Source: Alnus glutinosa
Taxonomy: Eukaryota; Streptophyta; Magnoliopsida; Fagales; Betulaceae
NCBI RefSeq assembly: GCF_958979055.1
Contig: NC_084896.1
Span: 434,001 to 498,000, forward strand
Reading direction: 5' to 3'
DNA: 64,000 nucleotides
In this document: in pieces, positions 36,521-48,348 of the stretch
Position numbering within the stretch: position 1 is the first letter of the stretch
Layout of the letters: every line of letters starts with the position of its first letter
Notes under the pieces: model-generated
Database searches by the model: none
Told to the model about the DNA's origin: nothing
What the model saw: the letters and a program-made list of their open reading frames with translations, nothing else
Position numbers and translations under genes: made by a program

Positions 36521-36742
36521 TGTGACGTCCCACGTCCCTTGAGAATGAGGATATGTTTATATGTATAAACGCGCCCTTCTTGACACAACGCGTTTTAAAG
36601 TCGTGATGACCATAAACTTATAATAACTCCGTAGTTAAGCATACTTCTACAAGAGTAGTATCAGGATAGGTGACATCCTGAAAAATCTGGTTTGGGTGAG
36701 CCAAAAACAGACAATATTGTGTCATTAAGATAGGTCGTTACA
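36521..36742 (+). mobile_element. Cassandra-type TRIM LTR containing a 5S rRNA-like sequence
   Basis: A 222-base unit starts TGTGACGTCCCACG and ends AGGTCGTTACA, giving LTR-like TG/CA ends. It resembles the long terminal repeats of Cassandra elements, which carry 5S-derived sequence. The tail GACAATATTGTGTCA also fits that family. No second LTR or clear primer-binding site follows, so it is probably a solo or remnant LTR. The flanks GTACA and GTATG do not form a clean 5-base duplication. Confidence 0.75.
36597..36700 (+). pseudogene. 5S rRNA-derived segment inside the LTR
   Basis: AACTCCGTAGTTAAGCATAC and AAGAGTAGTATCAGGATAGG, then TGACATCCTG, align with plant 5S rRNA in order. The match covers the internal polymerase III promoter (A box near 36632, C box near 36663-36685). 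Multiple substitutions, mostly G to A, and a diverged 5' third mean this is not a functional ribosomal gene. Confidence 0.8.
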
Positions 36743-37776
36743 GTATGAATCCGAAGTTTAACCTTCAATCGTAGATATACGAAGTGACCCTATCTTAAAG
36801 GGTTTCTCGTCATAAAAAAGTAATATAAATATATAATTTTTATATGTATTTTTAACTCACATGCTCTATTAATTCTATTAAAAACATATATCAATTTAAT
36901 AAACTGAATTCAAAGAATTCTCCTGGCTCGAAATGGTAGAACACCAAAACCCCAGAAAAACGAAAAGAAGAATACAACCAGAACTCTACAGGATACCTTT
37001 GATTTACAAAGATAAGAAGGTTTAGAGATATATAAAGCCTGAAAGAATTGTTTGATAACATTTTTTTTTTCTTCTCCGATTTGTTTTTTCTTTTCAAAAT
37101 TAATAAAAACATACTCAAAATTATTTTCACATTTATATCATATTTATAGAACACTTTTTCAAAGAAATAACAAAAAAAATCATGAGCAAAAACAACGAGA
37201 TCAAGAAATGAAATATATATACCTGATCGCAGTTCTTGAAGCCTGGTAATATATGATCAAAAGCAGTTCGATAAAAAGTACTGGGCAGAACTCAGAGGCT
37301 GAAAGGAATAACTTGGCTAGGTGCTCTCTAGATCTCTCTCTATATATATATATATATTTGTTCTGATCTTTGAAATTCAAACGATGACTTGGTGTTCAAG
37401 AATCAATTTGCCCATTTAGTGTGCCAGTAAGAAACGAAACAAAATTACAGAAACGTACATGACTAGCATTAGTATACACTATCTAGTTTTTCTTTAATTT
37501 CCTGAATAAAAAAATATTCATTAAGCTTCAAAATTGTTAAAAATTGTGTGTATATATATTGATCACATGATTCACGTGCATAATTAAGAAGCATGGTTAA
37601 CGGCATTTCTAAATAAATTTAGCATAATAATCCCAAAAAATTGCTTATGATCATTAACCCTCAAAAGTAGATTAATTGTTAGTGCGTGCAGTATTAGTTA
37701 AATTAATGAACACATTGTTTTTTATCCACATGCTTAAGTAGTTAAGTTTAAGATAATTGTTGGTTTAACAAAATAA
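36743..37776. other. AT-rich spacer
   Basis: No gene is seen. A short TA run lies at about 37340-37359. The opposing open frames near 37050-37250 are low-complexity. Confidence 0.4.
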
Positions 37777-37972
37777 GATCCTCTCAATTTCAAATAAAAT
37801 GGATAGAATGCATTTCATGATTAAGAAATTTAAAATTTGTGCATCTAACGGTGTATATATATGAAGTCAATGTTGGCAAGTTTGTAAATAAAATAAAATA
37901 AATAAATAATGTAAAATCAAGTATATACACCGTTAGATGCACCGACTTTAAATCTTAAAAATTGAGAGAATC
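37777..37972. mobile_element. foldback MITE
   Basis: The ends GATCCTCTCAATTT and AATTGAGAGAATC are near-complementary. The inner arms GCATCTAACGGTGTATATA and TATACACCGTTAGATGC pair well around an AAATAAAATAAAT loop. Confidence 0.75.
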
Positions 37973-38537
37973 GTTGTCATTGATTTAACATGATATCAGA
38001 ATTGAACTAAATTCATGAGTTTGAACCTGACTCTATTATTTCAGTTAATTTAAGTCTACACATGATAAGAGTATTATTGTATTAATTAAATAATTAAATT
38101 CATCATTTTTCATCCGCTTAAACTTTCGACGTAACTGATAATTTAACATAAATAATCAATTTAAATGCTTGGACGTGCCTTCGGTGCTATCACATACCAA
38201 TTACCAAATACTAAAAACATTGGTGAAAAAGGGAATTATCAAATAATGGCCTTATCGTAATTTTGGTGGGAACCAGGGGTGTTTTTGGCGCTGAGAAACA
38301 AAACCAAAAAGCAAGTCGTTTTCTGAAGACAGGTCACAGGACCGCGTGCTTCGACCCACTCGCTTTTCTTGGACTCTCCAGGTGGAGAGAGAGAGAGAGA
38401 GAGAGGGGGGGCTGTTATAAATTATAATCACCAGGCCTCTAGATGACACGTAATTCTAAACTAGACGTGTCGGTGACTCATTGGTTGCCGCCTTCGGCTG
38501 ATTTTGAATTCCACGCCACGTCAACAGATTCTTCTTC

Positions 38538-38718
38538 GAGTAATGTTTCTTACACAATTTTTGTACAACTTTTACACAACTCTAACAACTTTCTTTTAAA
38601 ATCAGCCATTGAATATCTAGGACCCACATGTTGGAAAACAAATCTAATGGTTGATCATAACAAAAAGTAGTTAGAGTTGTGCAAAAGTTGTGTGAGAGTT
38701 GTGTAAGAAACATTACTC
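38538..38718. mobile_element. Mutator-like MITE with 9-bp duplication
   Basis: Inverted ends of about 48 bases begin GAGTAATGTTTCTTACACAA on the left and end with its complement on the right. TTCTTCTTC lies directly outside both ends (38529-38537 and 38719-38727). Long inverted ends plus a 9-base duplication fit Mutator-like elements, though the duplicated sequence is low-complexity. Confidence 0.75.
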
Positions 38719-39242
38719 TTCTTCTTCTCACATGCTTTGTAACGCTCCGCCTCTGCTGCTTTCCATTCCTCATAGCAAGACACTACGAAATTTTCAACCA
38801 TTATCATGATCTTGCTTAAATTTCCGTCAATTAACTTTACTTATTTTTCATATTTTTCATATTTATCTTATCATTATTATATAATATCATTCTAGGCTAA
38901 CGTACTCTTTTTTCTTTTTCTTTTTTCTAATTTCTTTTCTAACTTTTGTTCGACTTCATCAGTACCTAAGACCATCTAAAGTTTCTTGATGCCTAAAATT
39001 AGGTTCTATAATGCCAAAACAAACTCAACTTCTGCTTAAATTAGGTAATGGGAGATATGGACTTTGAAGCAAATACAAGTATATGGGTTTTACTATAGCT
39101 AGAAGGGAAACAACAAACAATAATAAAAAAAAAAAAAAATTGGAACTAAATGCTTAAGAAAACTCTAATACCAACTACATAATAATCAAGCTGCGATACC
39201 AACTGTATAAATGTTCAAGAAAACTCTTATTATACCTCTGAT

Positions 39243-39447
39243 ACTAGAGATCGAGCCAGAAGTTCTTATGGGCAGGGGCCAATGGCCGAAATTTTTTTTT
39301 TGGTAGGAGCCGAGTAAACTAAATTTTTATTTTTACCTTATATTTTTTTTATTTTTTAGATTATTTTTTTTCCCACCTTAAAATTTTTTTTTTTTAGGAA
39401 ATTTGGAGGGGACCATGGCCCTTGCCAGCCCCCCCTCCCTCCGTCCC
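39243..39447. mobile_element. probable MITE with GC-rich ends
   Basis: The left end (about 39250-39288, with GGGCAGGGGCCAATGGCC) and right end (about 39405-39445, with CCATGGCCCTTGCCAGCCCC) are partly complementary. They enclose a T-rich core. The ends are degraded and no target duplication is certain. Confidence 0.45.
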
Positions 39448-39826
39448 TGTCTAATACCAATTGTAATTTTTACTGCCACATCAAGAAATTACATAAAACA
39501 AAAAATTAAGAGAAAAACTTCTATAGAGCAATTTGCTACGAGGATAGGCTCCCCTCAGCTATATATTCTTCCTTACCAGGAAAGCCTATACAAAAAGCAT
39601 TCTATAGTAAAAAGTACTATTTCTTCTTCATCATGCATCTTCTTCTTCTTTTCTTTCTTTCATTCATTTTTTTTTTTTTTTTTTTCAACATTAGCATGTG
39701 CGAAACTTAGTGCACTTCTAGAGTACATAAACTAAAGCCTATGGAAAAAGTATCCTACCAATTCTGCTTTTTGGAAGGCTTCGTTATTGCGTAGGAAAAT
39801 GTTATAGCAGCCTTTGTAACATATAA

Positions 39827-40769
39827 GGCTATCTCTAGCGGTTAGAGTTAAAATAGCTATTCAAAAAGTATCAATCTCTACTTTAACTACTGATTTTCTT
39901 AAAATCACTCAAACAATAATCTCTATTCCACACTTCATTTTCTTTAAATAATATTTTTTAATATTTTTTATTGTTTTATTTTCTTTCTCTCCCTCCTCCC
40001 TCTCTCTCTCTCTCCGGTCACTCCTCATCACCGGTGGGTTCACCAGAATTCCACACCCAATCAACTTCCGGCCAAAACACTCTCCGATCACTCCTCCTCG
40101 CCAGTGGATTCACTAGAATTCCACACCCAATTAACTTCCGGCCAAAACAACAACAAACACCGATTATCTCCAAAATTTATCAAACCCAAATTCACAAATC
40201 CAACAAGAGATTCACACACACGGCCGGAAGTTCACAACACAGCCAACACACACACAACCGAAATTACTAACTCCACCACAGAGAACACACCAAATCGGCC
40301 AACTAAGGAAGAATCCACAGAAAATCTCCTTTCGCCGGAAATCACCCTTCAACCGTTGGACGACGACCCGCGATCCACAAGAAAATCGGCGCCTCTGCTT
40401 GCCAAAAAAATCGGCGCCTCTCCTTGGTCGACCCACCTTTCTCAGATCTCCTTCTCTCCGATTCTTCTCCTTCCTTCTTCGTCGAACCCTAAGCAAGGAA
40501 GTGGGGGACATGCGGGATTGAAAGAGAGGGATTGCAGATGAGAAGTGAGCGAGCGAGAGAGAGGCTGAAGTGGGGAGATGGTGAGAGAAAGAGAAAATAT
40601 AATATAATATAAAAATAACCGATGAACAGTGAATAGCCAGTAGTGGGTATTTACTGTTGATGAAGTTAAGAAAAAAGCTAAAATGACTACTCTGTTGGAT
40701 GAAGAAAAAGAGGCAAAAATATTCAAATTTGACTTTTTGGTTAAAATAGAGTTTCTACTGGAGATGGCC
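39827..40769. mobile_element. Harbinger-like element with GC-rich interior
   Basis: The ends GGCTATCTCTAGCGG (39827) and GTTTCTACTGGAGATGGCC (to 40769) are partly complementary, and TAA abuts both (39824-39826 and 40770-40772). The interior has a CT tract, a 70-base tandem repeat and a 400-base C-rich segment that reads, on the minus strand, like the 5' end of an ordinary plant gene. No transposase is present. Confidence 0.65.
40019..40149. repeat. two-copy 70-bp tandem repeat
   Basis: Copies start CACTCCTC at 40019 and 40089 and share AGAATTCCACACCCAAT and AACTTCCGGCCAAAACA. The second copy is cut short after about 60 bases. Confidence 0.9.
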
Positions 40770-40772
40770 TAA

Positions 40773-42049
40773 GATATGGCCATATGACATTGGTGGGGAG
40801 GAGGTAAAGGTTAGACACATGATTTTGATATGTGCTTTTTAAAATGTACATAAAAATCACATGCTCGGTTAATCCTACTAAAAATATAGTTAAAAAAAAT
40901 TACATATTTTAATGACATATATATAACTTTGTCCGGGGTGAGAATAATGATTGAATAAAATCACTATTTAGAACAAAAATGAGAAAACCTGCTAAGAAGT
41001 GGTTAAGCCATTATGGGTTTTTGTCTATGTGTTTGAAAAAAGTGTTCAATGTGACATAAAGATGATCAAACAATTTTCTTTTTGAAAAAACAGTATTTTT
41101 ATGTGTTGGGTTATTTGCTTATTAATGGCTTTAATTAACTGATGAATAGAAAACAAAGTCGTTAACAAAGATGACCAATATTTTCCATTTTTTTTATTAA
41201 CTTTGATTCAAGTAGAGAGAGAGAGAGAGCAGAAATTGAAGTCACGAGCCATTGCATTGGCCAACTTTCCTATATATCCATCCAATGGAAATGGCAAAAA
41301 CCCTTTCCATGGACTATAAAATAGTTTAAAGACAATCCGGACAAACATCCCCACAAAACACCAATCCCTTTACACCACTAAAATGTCCGCCCGTGACACT
41401 CCGCCCATTGTATTCCCAATATTTGGCTAACTCCCAAATCTATGTCACGAGCCTTCGCCTATTTTTGCGGCCTTCTAGGTCAAACCTAATTACTCACATT
41501 TTTCACTTCCCTCATAAATCCCCCAATTACATGCAATGACCAAAGTTTCCGAAAAGAAAAATGTTATACACCATATTTTTCTTTTGTTTTTATCTCATTT
41601 TGTTGCTGTCAAATCGTCTCTGGATCGGTCATTAGCAAAATATGATAAAAGTGATCCAGGTGTATAACATTACTCTTTGAAAAATGTTTACGATGATATA
41701 GTTTAAAAGTAACGTTATTTAGTAGACTGTTATACGACTATCATACAACTGAAATGAATGATTTTTTTACAAGTGCGTGCTGATCAAATGAATGATTTTT
41801 ACTGCCGCATCATCAAGTTATATGGTAATCGTTTAATTGTTTAATCTCATTCTTACTTTAGTTTGTAAAAAAACTTGGATATATTACCTTAAATATATAT
41901 AGCAACACTCTAAAAAAAAGACTTACATGTCAATACAATCCACATTATTGACCTATACAATGACATGTCACAATACGATTGGACAAAGTGGGGAATTTAA
42001 GGGCAACCACAAATCCCCGTATATGTGGTCAGTGGTCACCCTGCTGGCC
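40773..42049. promoter_or_regulatory. upstream region of the DIR1-like gene
   Basis: AT-rich, with a GA run at about 41213-41230 and a small foldback element at 41554-41678. The last 50-100 bases before the TATA box are the likely proximal promoter. Confidence 0.45.
41554..41678. mobile_element. small foldback MITE
   Basis: AAGAAAAATGTTATACACC at the left end pairs with GGTGTATAACATTACTCTTT at the right end. The interior is T-rich. Confidence 0.6.
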
Positions 42050-42058
42050 TATATATAA
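42050..42058 (+). promoter_or_regulatory. TATA box of the DIR1-like gene
   Basis: TATATATAA lies 54 bases before the start codon, which leaves room for a leader of about 25-30 bases. Confidence 0.7.
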
Positions 42059-42111
42059 GGCCAACGCACCCATCACTCTCTCCACCCCAACAAAGAGTGA
42101 GTTTGAGAGAC

Positions 42112-42420
42112 ATGGAAGGATGCAAAAAGGTTGTCCTTGTGGCGCTGGTTTTGGCCTTGGCCATTTTGTCTGAGCCCATGCTGGCCAATGCTCAGACACT
42201 ATGCCGCATGACCAAAGAGGGTCTTAAGGCATGTCAGCCATCCGTCAACGGCCCAAACCCTGCTCCTCCCTCGGCCGCGTGCTGCTCGGCTCTTTCCAAC
42301 GCTGACATGCAATGCCTTTGCCTTTTTAAGAACTCCAGGCTGCTGAATCTCTATGGAATTGACCCCAACCTCGCCTTGGAGCTCCCCTCTAAATGCAATC
42401 TTCCTCAAACCCATTGTTAA
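42112..42420 (+). CDS. DIR1-like non-specific lipid transfer protein
   Basis: Small secreted lipid-binding protein of the prolamin/LTP superfamily; Arabidopsis DIR1 acts in systemic acquired resistance. A single exon gives 102 aa. Residues 1-27 are a signal peptide (VVLVALVLALAILS core, likely cleavage after ANA). Eight cysteines follow the pattern C-X9-C-X15-CC-X9-CXC-X24-C-X6-C, matching the type IV (DIR1-like) group. An in-frame ATG at 42025 lies upstream of the TATA box and cannot be the start. The mature part contains a Pro-rich loop (NGPNPAPPS). A role in defence signalling is inferred from the family. Confidence 0.92.
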   Translation: MEGCKKVVLVALVLALAILSEPMLANAQTLCRMTKEGLKACQPSVNGPNPAPPSAACCSALSNADMQCLCLFKNSRLLNLYGIDPNLALELPSKCNLPQTHC

Positions 42421-45400
42421 AAATCACTGATCCTGTGCAATAACATTGTCCTATTACATTGAAATAAGGCAGACTCATGTGAGAGTTTGCCCGGGTCTCA
42501 TCTTCTCGGACAGCCCGTAGGCACGGATCAGTAGCTTTTCTGGATCTTGTTTCTGCTTCTGCTTTGTTATGGTTTTGCATTGCTTTCAACTGGTTTGTTT
42601 GTAGTTTTTATGTTTTAATTTGGGGTTGTATGTCTTGCTTTTACGTTGTGATGTACTAAATATTCTTGTAAAATTAATGCATGGTTTGCTTTCTTTGAAT
42701 CTTCATGGCCTCCAACTATATATATATATATCTCACGCTCAAGTTTGTTCCGAGCCATCGTTCTTTTTCCACTCCTAGCTACAAGTTCTACATCGGTATA
42801 TAAGAGTTATATATCTTCATGTTCAAATGTAAACAAGTTCTTTTGAACGGGAAAGGAGAGAGAGAGAGACAGAGACAAAGGAAACAAAGAGGCAAAGGAT
42901 GCATGGAAGATGATCGATCATGAAACTTAATTGGAACCTGGGCTATATACTGTTAGTGTTAAACAAAGTTTTTAGTAGAATCCCTTGGGTAATCATATTT
43001 TGAGGGAATAGATCGAATTCTTTTCATTTAAAGTGAAATGGAGATAAATTACTTCATAGTTTAGATTAGATTTTACAACATTTAACGGTATTCATATTGC
43101 CACGTCATTTAAAAATTTTAAATGATGTGACAATATAAGCAACATATATACCGTTAGATTTTGTAAAATCTAATATGGACCATAAAATTTTTCTATTTCA
43201 CTTTTTTCTTTTTTTCTTTTTTCTAATTGAATAAGGGAAATGTTACAAGAGATGATCTTTCCCACTTCTGATCCAAAAGAAAAAAATAAGTGGACGATCC
43301 TATAAATGAAAAAGGGTGGGCTCCCAACAAATTACAATAGACTCAAACCAAACTAAAACAGTGATGAAATAATTACAAAGGGTAGAAAATGTGTTAAACA
43401 AGTGGCATAGTCCTCTTAAATGACCGCACAAGGCGATTAAAAAAGCTAAAGGGGTACAGAGTAAGGCAAGCCCATATATACTCCCACTTGGGAACAACAA
43501 CAACCATCCGAAATAAGTGAAGTGATAGAAGCACTGAAATAGTCTAAATTTGAGACTGCAAAAAAGAGAGGCACCAACACACACCCACCAACGCTGGGGA
43601 GAAGACGACGAACATTGAGGAAAAAGCCACCAGCTCGGTAAAGAAGCCAAGACACCAAGATAGCGGATTCGGGTGGGATAATTAAGTTGTACATGACGGC
43701 GGATAAAACCTCAAGAAAGGTGAGAAAGGCTAGAGAAACCTCTAACCAAACAACAACGTAAACAAAAATAAACATAAAGGAAAGAGGAGGAGAGGAGGGA
43801 AGAGTTGATATCCTTCCGTCCTTTTGGAGCCGATTCTAAAAAGAGAGAGAAAATATGGGTAGGAGAGAGAAACATAGAAAAAAATCTCTTACCTTCCGCT
43901 ATTGCTGCATAATCTGACCTCCATATATTTCACTTAAAAATGAAAGGATCAAGTTGGGTGAATCATTAATAAATTGGATGGATATTAAGTTTTGCATTGG
44001 TTATATGCTAAATAGAATCAAGCTATATATATAGATTATCTTTGGAAAGTTTCAATTGTAATTATACTTCTTTTTAACTTAATTAGTGCAAATGCTATTA
44101 GTGTTTTTTTTTTCGACATCATTGTAATCCAACAATCCAAAATTCATAACCTGCCAGGCTGCCACCACCCTTTATGCAATCAACAATGGCCATTAAAAAT
44201 AAAAAATAAAAAAAATTACAAGTTATTTTTTTCCAAAACTAAAAAATAAACAATGTGTCTGCCGGTAGTGATTCAAGGCCTGGTCACCAGTTTCGCTGAT
44301 TAATGCTTTGTTATCACTTTGAGGTGTTTACTTAGTAACTTCGCCATACATCCATTTTTCATTTTCTTTTTTCCTGTTTTTCTTTTCCTATTTTGAGATT
44401 TTGATTAAACTTGGGAGTTTGGAAAGGGGTTTTCTGAAATCTACATTTTTTTTTTTTTTTGTTTTTTTTTGTTTTTTGTGTGTGAATGAGATCATTCGTG
44501 GATTGGACGGAAAACGAGAAATTGGTATCAATAAGAACCAAAAAAAAAAAATGAAATCAAATTTTAATGTGTTGGTGATAAACAGTCTAAAAAGTCATGA
44601 TGAAGAAGCTAAAGAAAGATCAACTTCTCCTAATTGATGTTTGAAGGCTACTGCTATGGACTTTACCCTGGAGGAATTTTATGCAGCTATCCTTAATCTG
44701 CTGAGTTTACTTGAAAATTTTCTGCGACTACCCTGAATCCAATCAGTCGGTTTGCTAAGGAGTTCAATGTTTGAACTTCCATCTAATTTACTCCACTTTA
44801 TTTCCTCCCTTTTTCTTTTGGGGTATAAACAATTTTATTACCAAAAACCAGTCTAAGTTCGAAATCTGTGTTTTTTAAATTAGCACCTGTGTGATTTTAA
44901 AGATTAAATGACGATTTTACTAAACATGTAATTGTATTTTTTTAAAATTATAAATTCAAATAAACCTTTAAAAAACTCTCTCTCTCTCTCTTTTTTTTCT
45001 TAATTCAATCTATTAAATTGATATTTATTTTTAGAACACATAATTATAACATATATTAAAATATTAATCTTTTAAAAAATGTATGTAAAAATTGCATAAT
45101 CTAAGATCAGTTATAAAAAGACCTCTAATTTTGAGGAAAACTTTCATCCTCACAAGCTAGACCAACTAAGACAGCTGTCTCTTAAAGTTAAAGAGAGCAC
45201 ACCTCACGATAAAACTAATCTCCAACAAGCCGATAGCGTAAGGCACAGGAATAATGCTACTCTCGGAAGCTGCTCGAGGGTCTACATGGTCGTAGTTTTC
45301 ATTTTAGTATCTTACGGCCACAATGTCATCTTTATGAGGTTCGGCTTGCATCCTATTATTATACAAATAATAAGACAAGAAATGTTATTGAATATGGACG

Positions 45401-45713
45401 GTCAAGACTTCCCCCCCAGCATTGAGTGAATTTGTGCTAAAAATAGTTGGCTTTAAATTTTAATCCGGACAGTCCAGGATGAAAGCCGCATTTGTTGAGG
45501 CCAGTAACTGAAATCAGCATCAGTGATTACAACTAAAGAAACAAATAATGTGATGGTGGTAAATGCATTTTCTTAGACCAACTAATCAAAGTGACGTATC
45601 CATAATATCATTAGCATCCACACGATATGATTGCTCAAAACAAAATTTCCAATCTGAAAAATTGGCTCTCAAATAGCGATGGTAAATAGTCCCCACATCT
45701 AACGGTGCTAAAG
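42421..45713. other. spacer between the DIR1-like and OST48 genes
   Basis: The first 250 bases are the likely 3' UTR. A block at about 43300-43870 is less AT-rich and reads on the minus strand as a pyrimidine-led sequence with open frames rich in hydrophobic residues. It may be a retroelement fragment, but no domain is recognisable. The remainder is AT-rich with T runs (44445-44460). Confidence 0.4.
43030..43205. mobile_element. foldback MITE
   Basis: Arms of about 80 bases: AAAGTGAAATGGAGATAAAT at the left pairs with the right end. The inner arms AACGGTATTCATATTGCCAC and the complementary GTGACAATATAAGCA...CCGTT also pair. The centre is TTTAAAAATTTTAAA. Confidence 0.75.
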
Positions 45714-48294
45714 CTACTTGTTGTATAGGTGGACGCCAGTCAAGATGAAGAAACCTGCCATCTGCATCAAAATTTAAATTTCCATATTAAAATTCCAGAG
45801 AGAGACATTAAACTCATGAGACCATATCAAAATTGTAACATCAAACTCTGACATTGTAATCTTCAACCCCGTTAGACGAGACGTGTTATGACATACTAGG
45901 CAAACGCACGTCCCCAGGTAGGGCTGACTAGGGAACAAACTACTTGTAAACATCTTGAGCTTGGCTCATAAATCTGCTTGTTTATCTTTCCAACAATACT
46001 ATCTAGGTTTATGCTTGAATTTCAAGCTCAATTGCATAATAAGCCAAGTTGGAGTAAATTGTTCGCTATGGAATCAAAACTTCTGCACAGCCCAATTGAA
46101 GTTGAACCAGGCCAAGTTCAAAACTTTTAGAACTCAATCCCCCAGTTGATAGACAAGATTGACCAGAGAGAGAGGGAGAGAGTCTCGTACCATTGAAAAT
46201 GCTGCCCCGTAATAGGGATAAGCTGCTGGTATAAATCTTTCGTATTCATTGTGCCTATAGGGCCGGACAGGAATCTGCAAATCGAAAATTTCACATATCA
46301 TATAGTATGTGTAGAAAAAGGCACTTCTACATTCTACCGGAGAATCACACTTGCAAGCATTGTCAAAGGCATCAATCAACCAGCAGATGCGTTGTTTATT
46401 CTTTAGATTGGATTTCAAAATGCTTAGACCTTAATTTTCATCTTGTTCACAGTAACTTTCCCTATGAGAAAGAAAGAAATATCAAGTGGGAAGGCAAAGA
46501 TCACGACTCTGGTTCTATATTATTTTCAAGTTTTGACCAAGACATGAAGTGAGGATTAAATTCTTTGCAAGATGGTCATATATAAGAAAGTTGAAATATG
46601 ACAATAGCAAGGAAGTAGAGCTGAAACTAACAATACCAATGGAAGTAACAGGATGTTTGAACCATTTGGATTCTATGAAAACCAAGAACCTTTTTTATTT
46701 TATTTTTAATAAGTAAGAGAAAAATGAGATGAAAATGTACCAGGAGACAGGTAGCACAGTGCAACAAAAAAAAAATACACAGCGCTGTTTAATACTGGCA
46801 AAGATTAGTAACATGAACATCCTCCACTTTGAAACAAGGGAGAGTTCACCAGTAAGAAGCAACACCCTCCTAACGCATATGATACTAATAAATAATTGCC
46901 TCAAAAACAATGTCACAGCCCAACCATGAAACAAACTACGACCAACCAATGATGCGTAGCTGCTTGTTATGTAAAAGAAAAATGGTTGGATTTGGCTTTG
47001 ATTTACGCTTTCGTTGACGCATCCTTCTGGATTTATACCCACTGAAGAACGCAACGCCTATCGAAAGCGACGAGCCTCGATTGACAAAGAAAATAAAGAA
47101 ATTCAGAGATTAGCGCGACAAAAATTGAGGGAAGGATTTAGAACGCAAAGACCATCCTTGAAAGTATAGTGTTTCATATTCTTGTCTATAGCCACTCTTT
47201 CACTCAAACAGAATCCTACCGGTTCAATTGGGTGCAGATAGCATCAAGCATGGTCAGGAAGCTATCTTTACTTCATAATTCCACAATAGGATCCATTGCT
47301 CTAGAACGTTATTTGACATACAATTCTGTGTAATAATTTATTTTAAGGTCCAACAGTTTAAAATACAAAGTATATTATATACCTGCTTTGACAGAGATAA
47401 GCTTGTGTATCCTAGCCTTTGGTACTCAACCTTGAACTGGAAAACCCCGTAAACATCTGGAACCTTAAATGCTGTAAAATACTGACCCTGCAAGAAAACA
47501 TAATTATAATTATTAGTGTTCGTTCCAACCAAAAAAACAAAAGAAGCGTTCATAGAAACCCAGCCAGTGAAGTCACAAGCAACTCTTGACCTAATTGATG
47601 AAGTACCTTCTTGTCAGTGGATAAATTCTTCAGAACATAAGGACTCATCATGTAAAACTGCACTTGAACGTCATCAGCTACATATGGTTCCCAACTTGAA
47701 CCAGACCACTCATAAATCTCAACCGAATATTCCTTCAACCAGATTTAAAACGTGAGTGGTAGACAAAACCTTTTCTTTTCAATTAAAAGTAGGTTATATT
47801 CAAAATACATGAAAACTGAAGGTAAAATTACCAGGTCATCGTTGATCCTATACATGGCAGGTTCATCAGCCTCCCCAGCTTTATTGTGTCTTACATTCAC
47901 AGACTATTAATAAAACCGTCTTAATATGATGAAGCAGTAAACAATTAAAAAGTATTCTAACCAACAGATGACACAAGATATTCTCAATCATCCAATAAGC
48001 CAACCACATTTGTTTTTCCTAAACCTCATTCTGAAAGAACTACATACAAAAGATTTCAACTACAAAAAGAAGCTGACCTTGAGATGCCCTCTTTCATGGA
48101 AAACCCATTTGCTAAGTTCAGTGAAAAACTGCTCATTACCCGATTTCTCATGCCTGTTACCACAAAATATATATCATCAATTTGGCATTCCAAAATCAGA
48201 TGAACTATTTGTAGTATCAAAAAGAATACGCATAAGATACAGACACAAACATATATATAAATCAAGATCCCATTTCCATGGGTTCCAGATATTG

Positions 48295-48348
<54 letters not shown>

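Noticed and set aside
36597-36700. Functional 5S rRNA gene
   Set aside because: Many substitutions, a diverged 5' third and LTR-like flanks point to a Cassandra-type element.
42025-42111. Upstream start for the DIR1-like protein
   Set aside because: This ATG precedes the TATA box, and the signal peptide starts properly at 42112.
43300-43775. Gene on the minus strand with hydrophobic open frames
   Set aside because: Two overlapping frames, no recognisable domain and no splice structure; more likely a repeat fragment.
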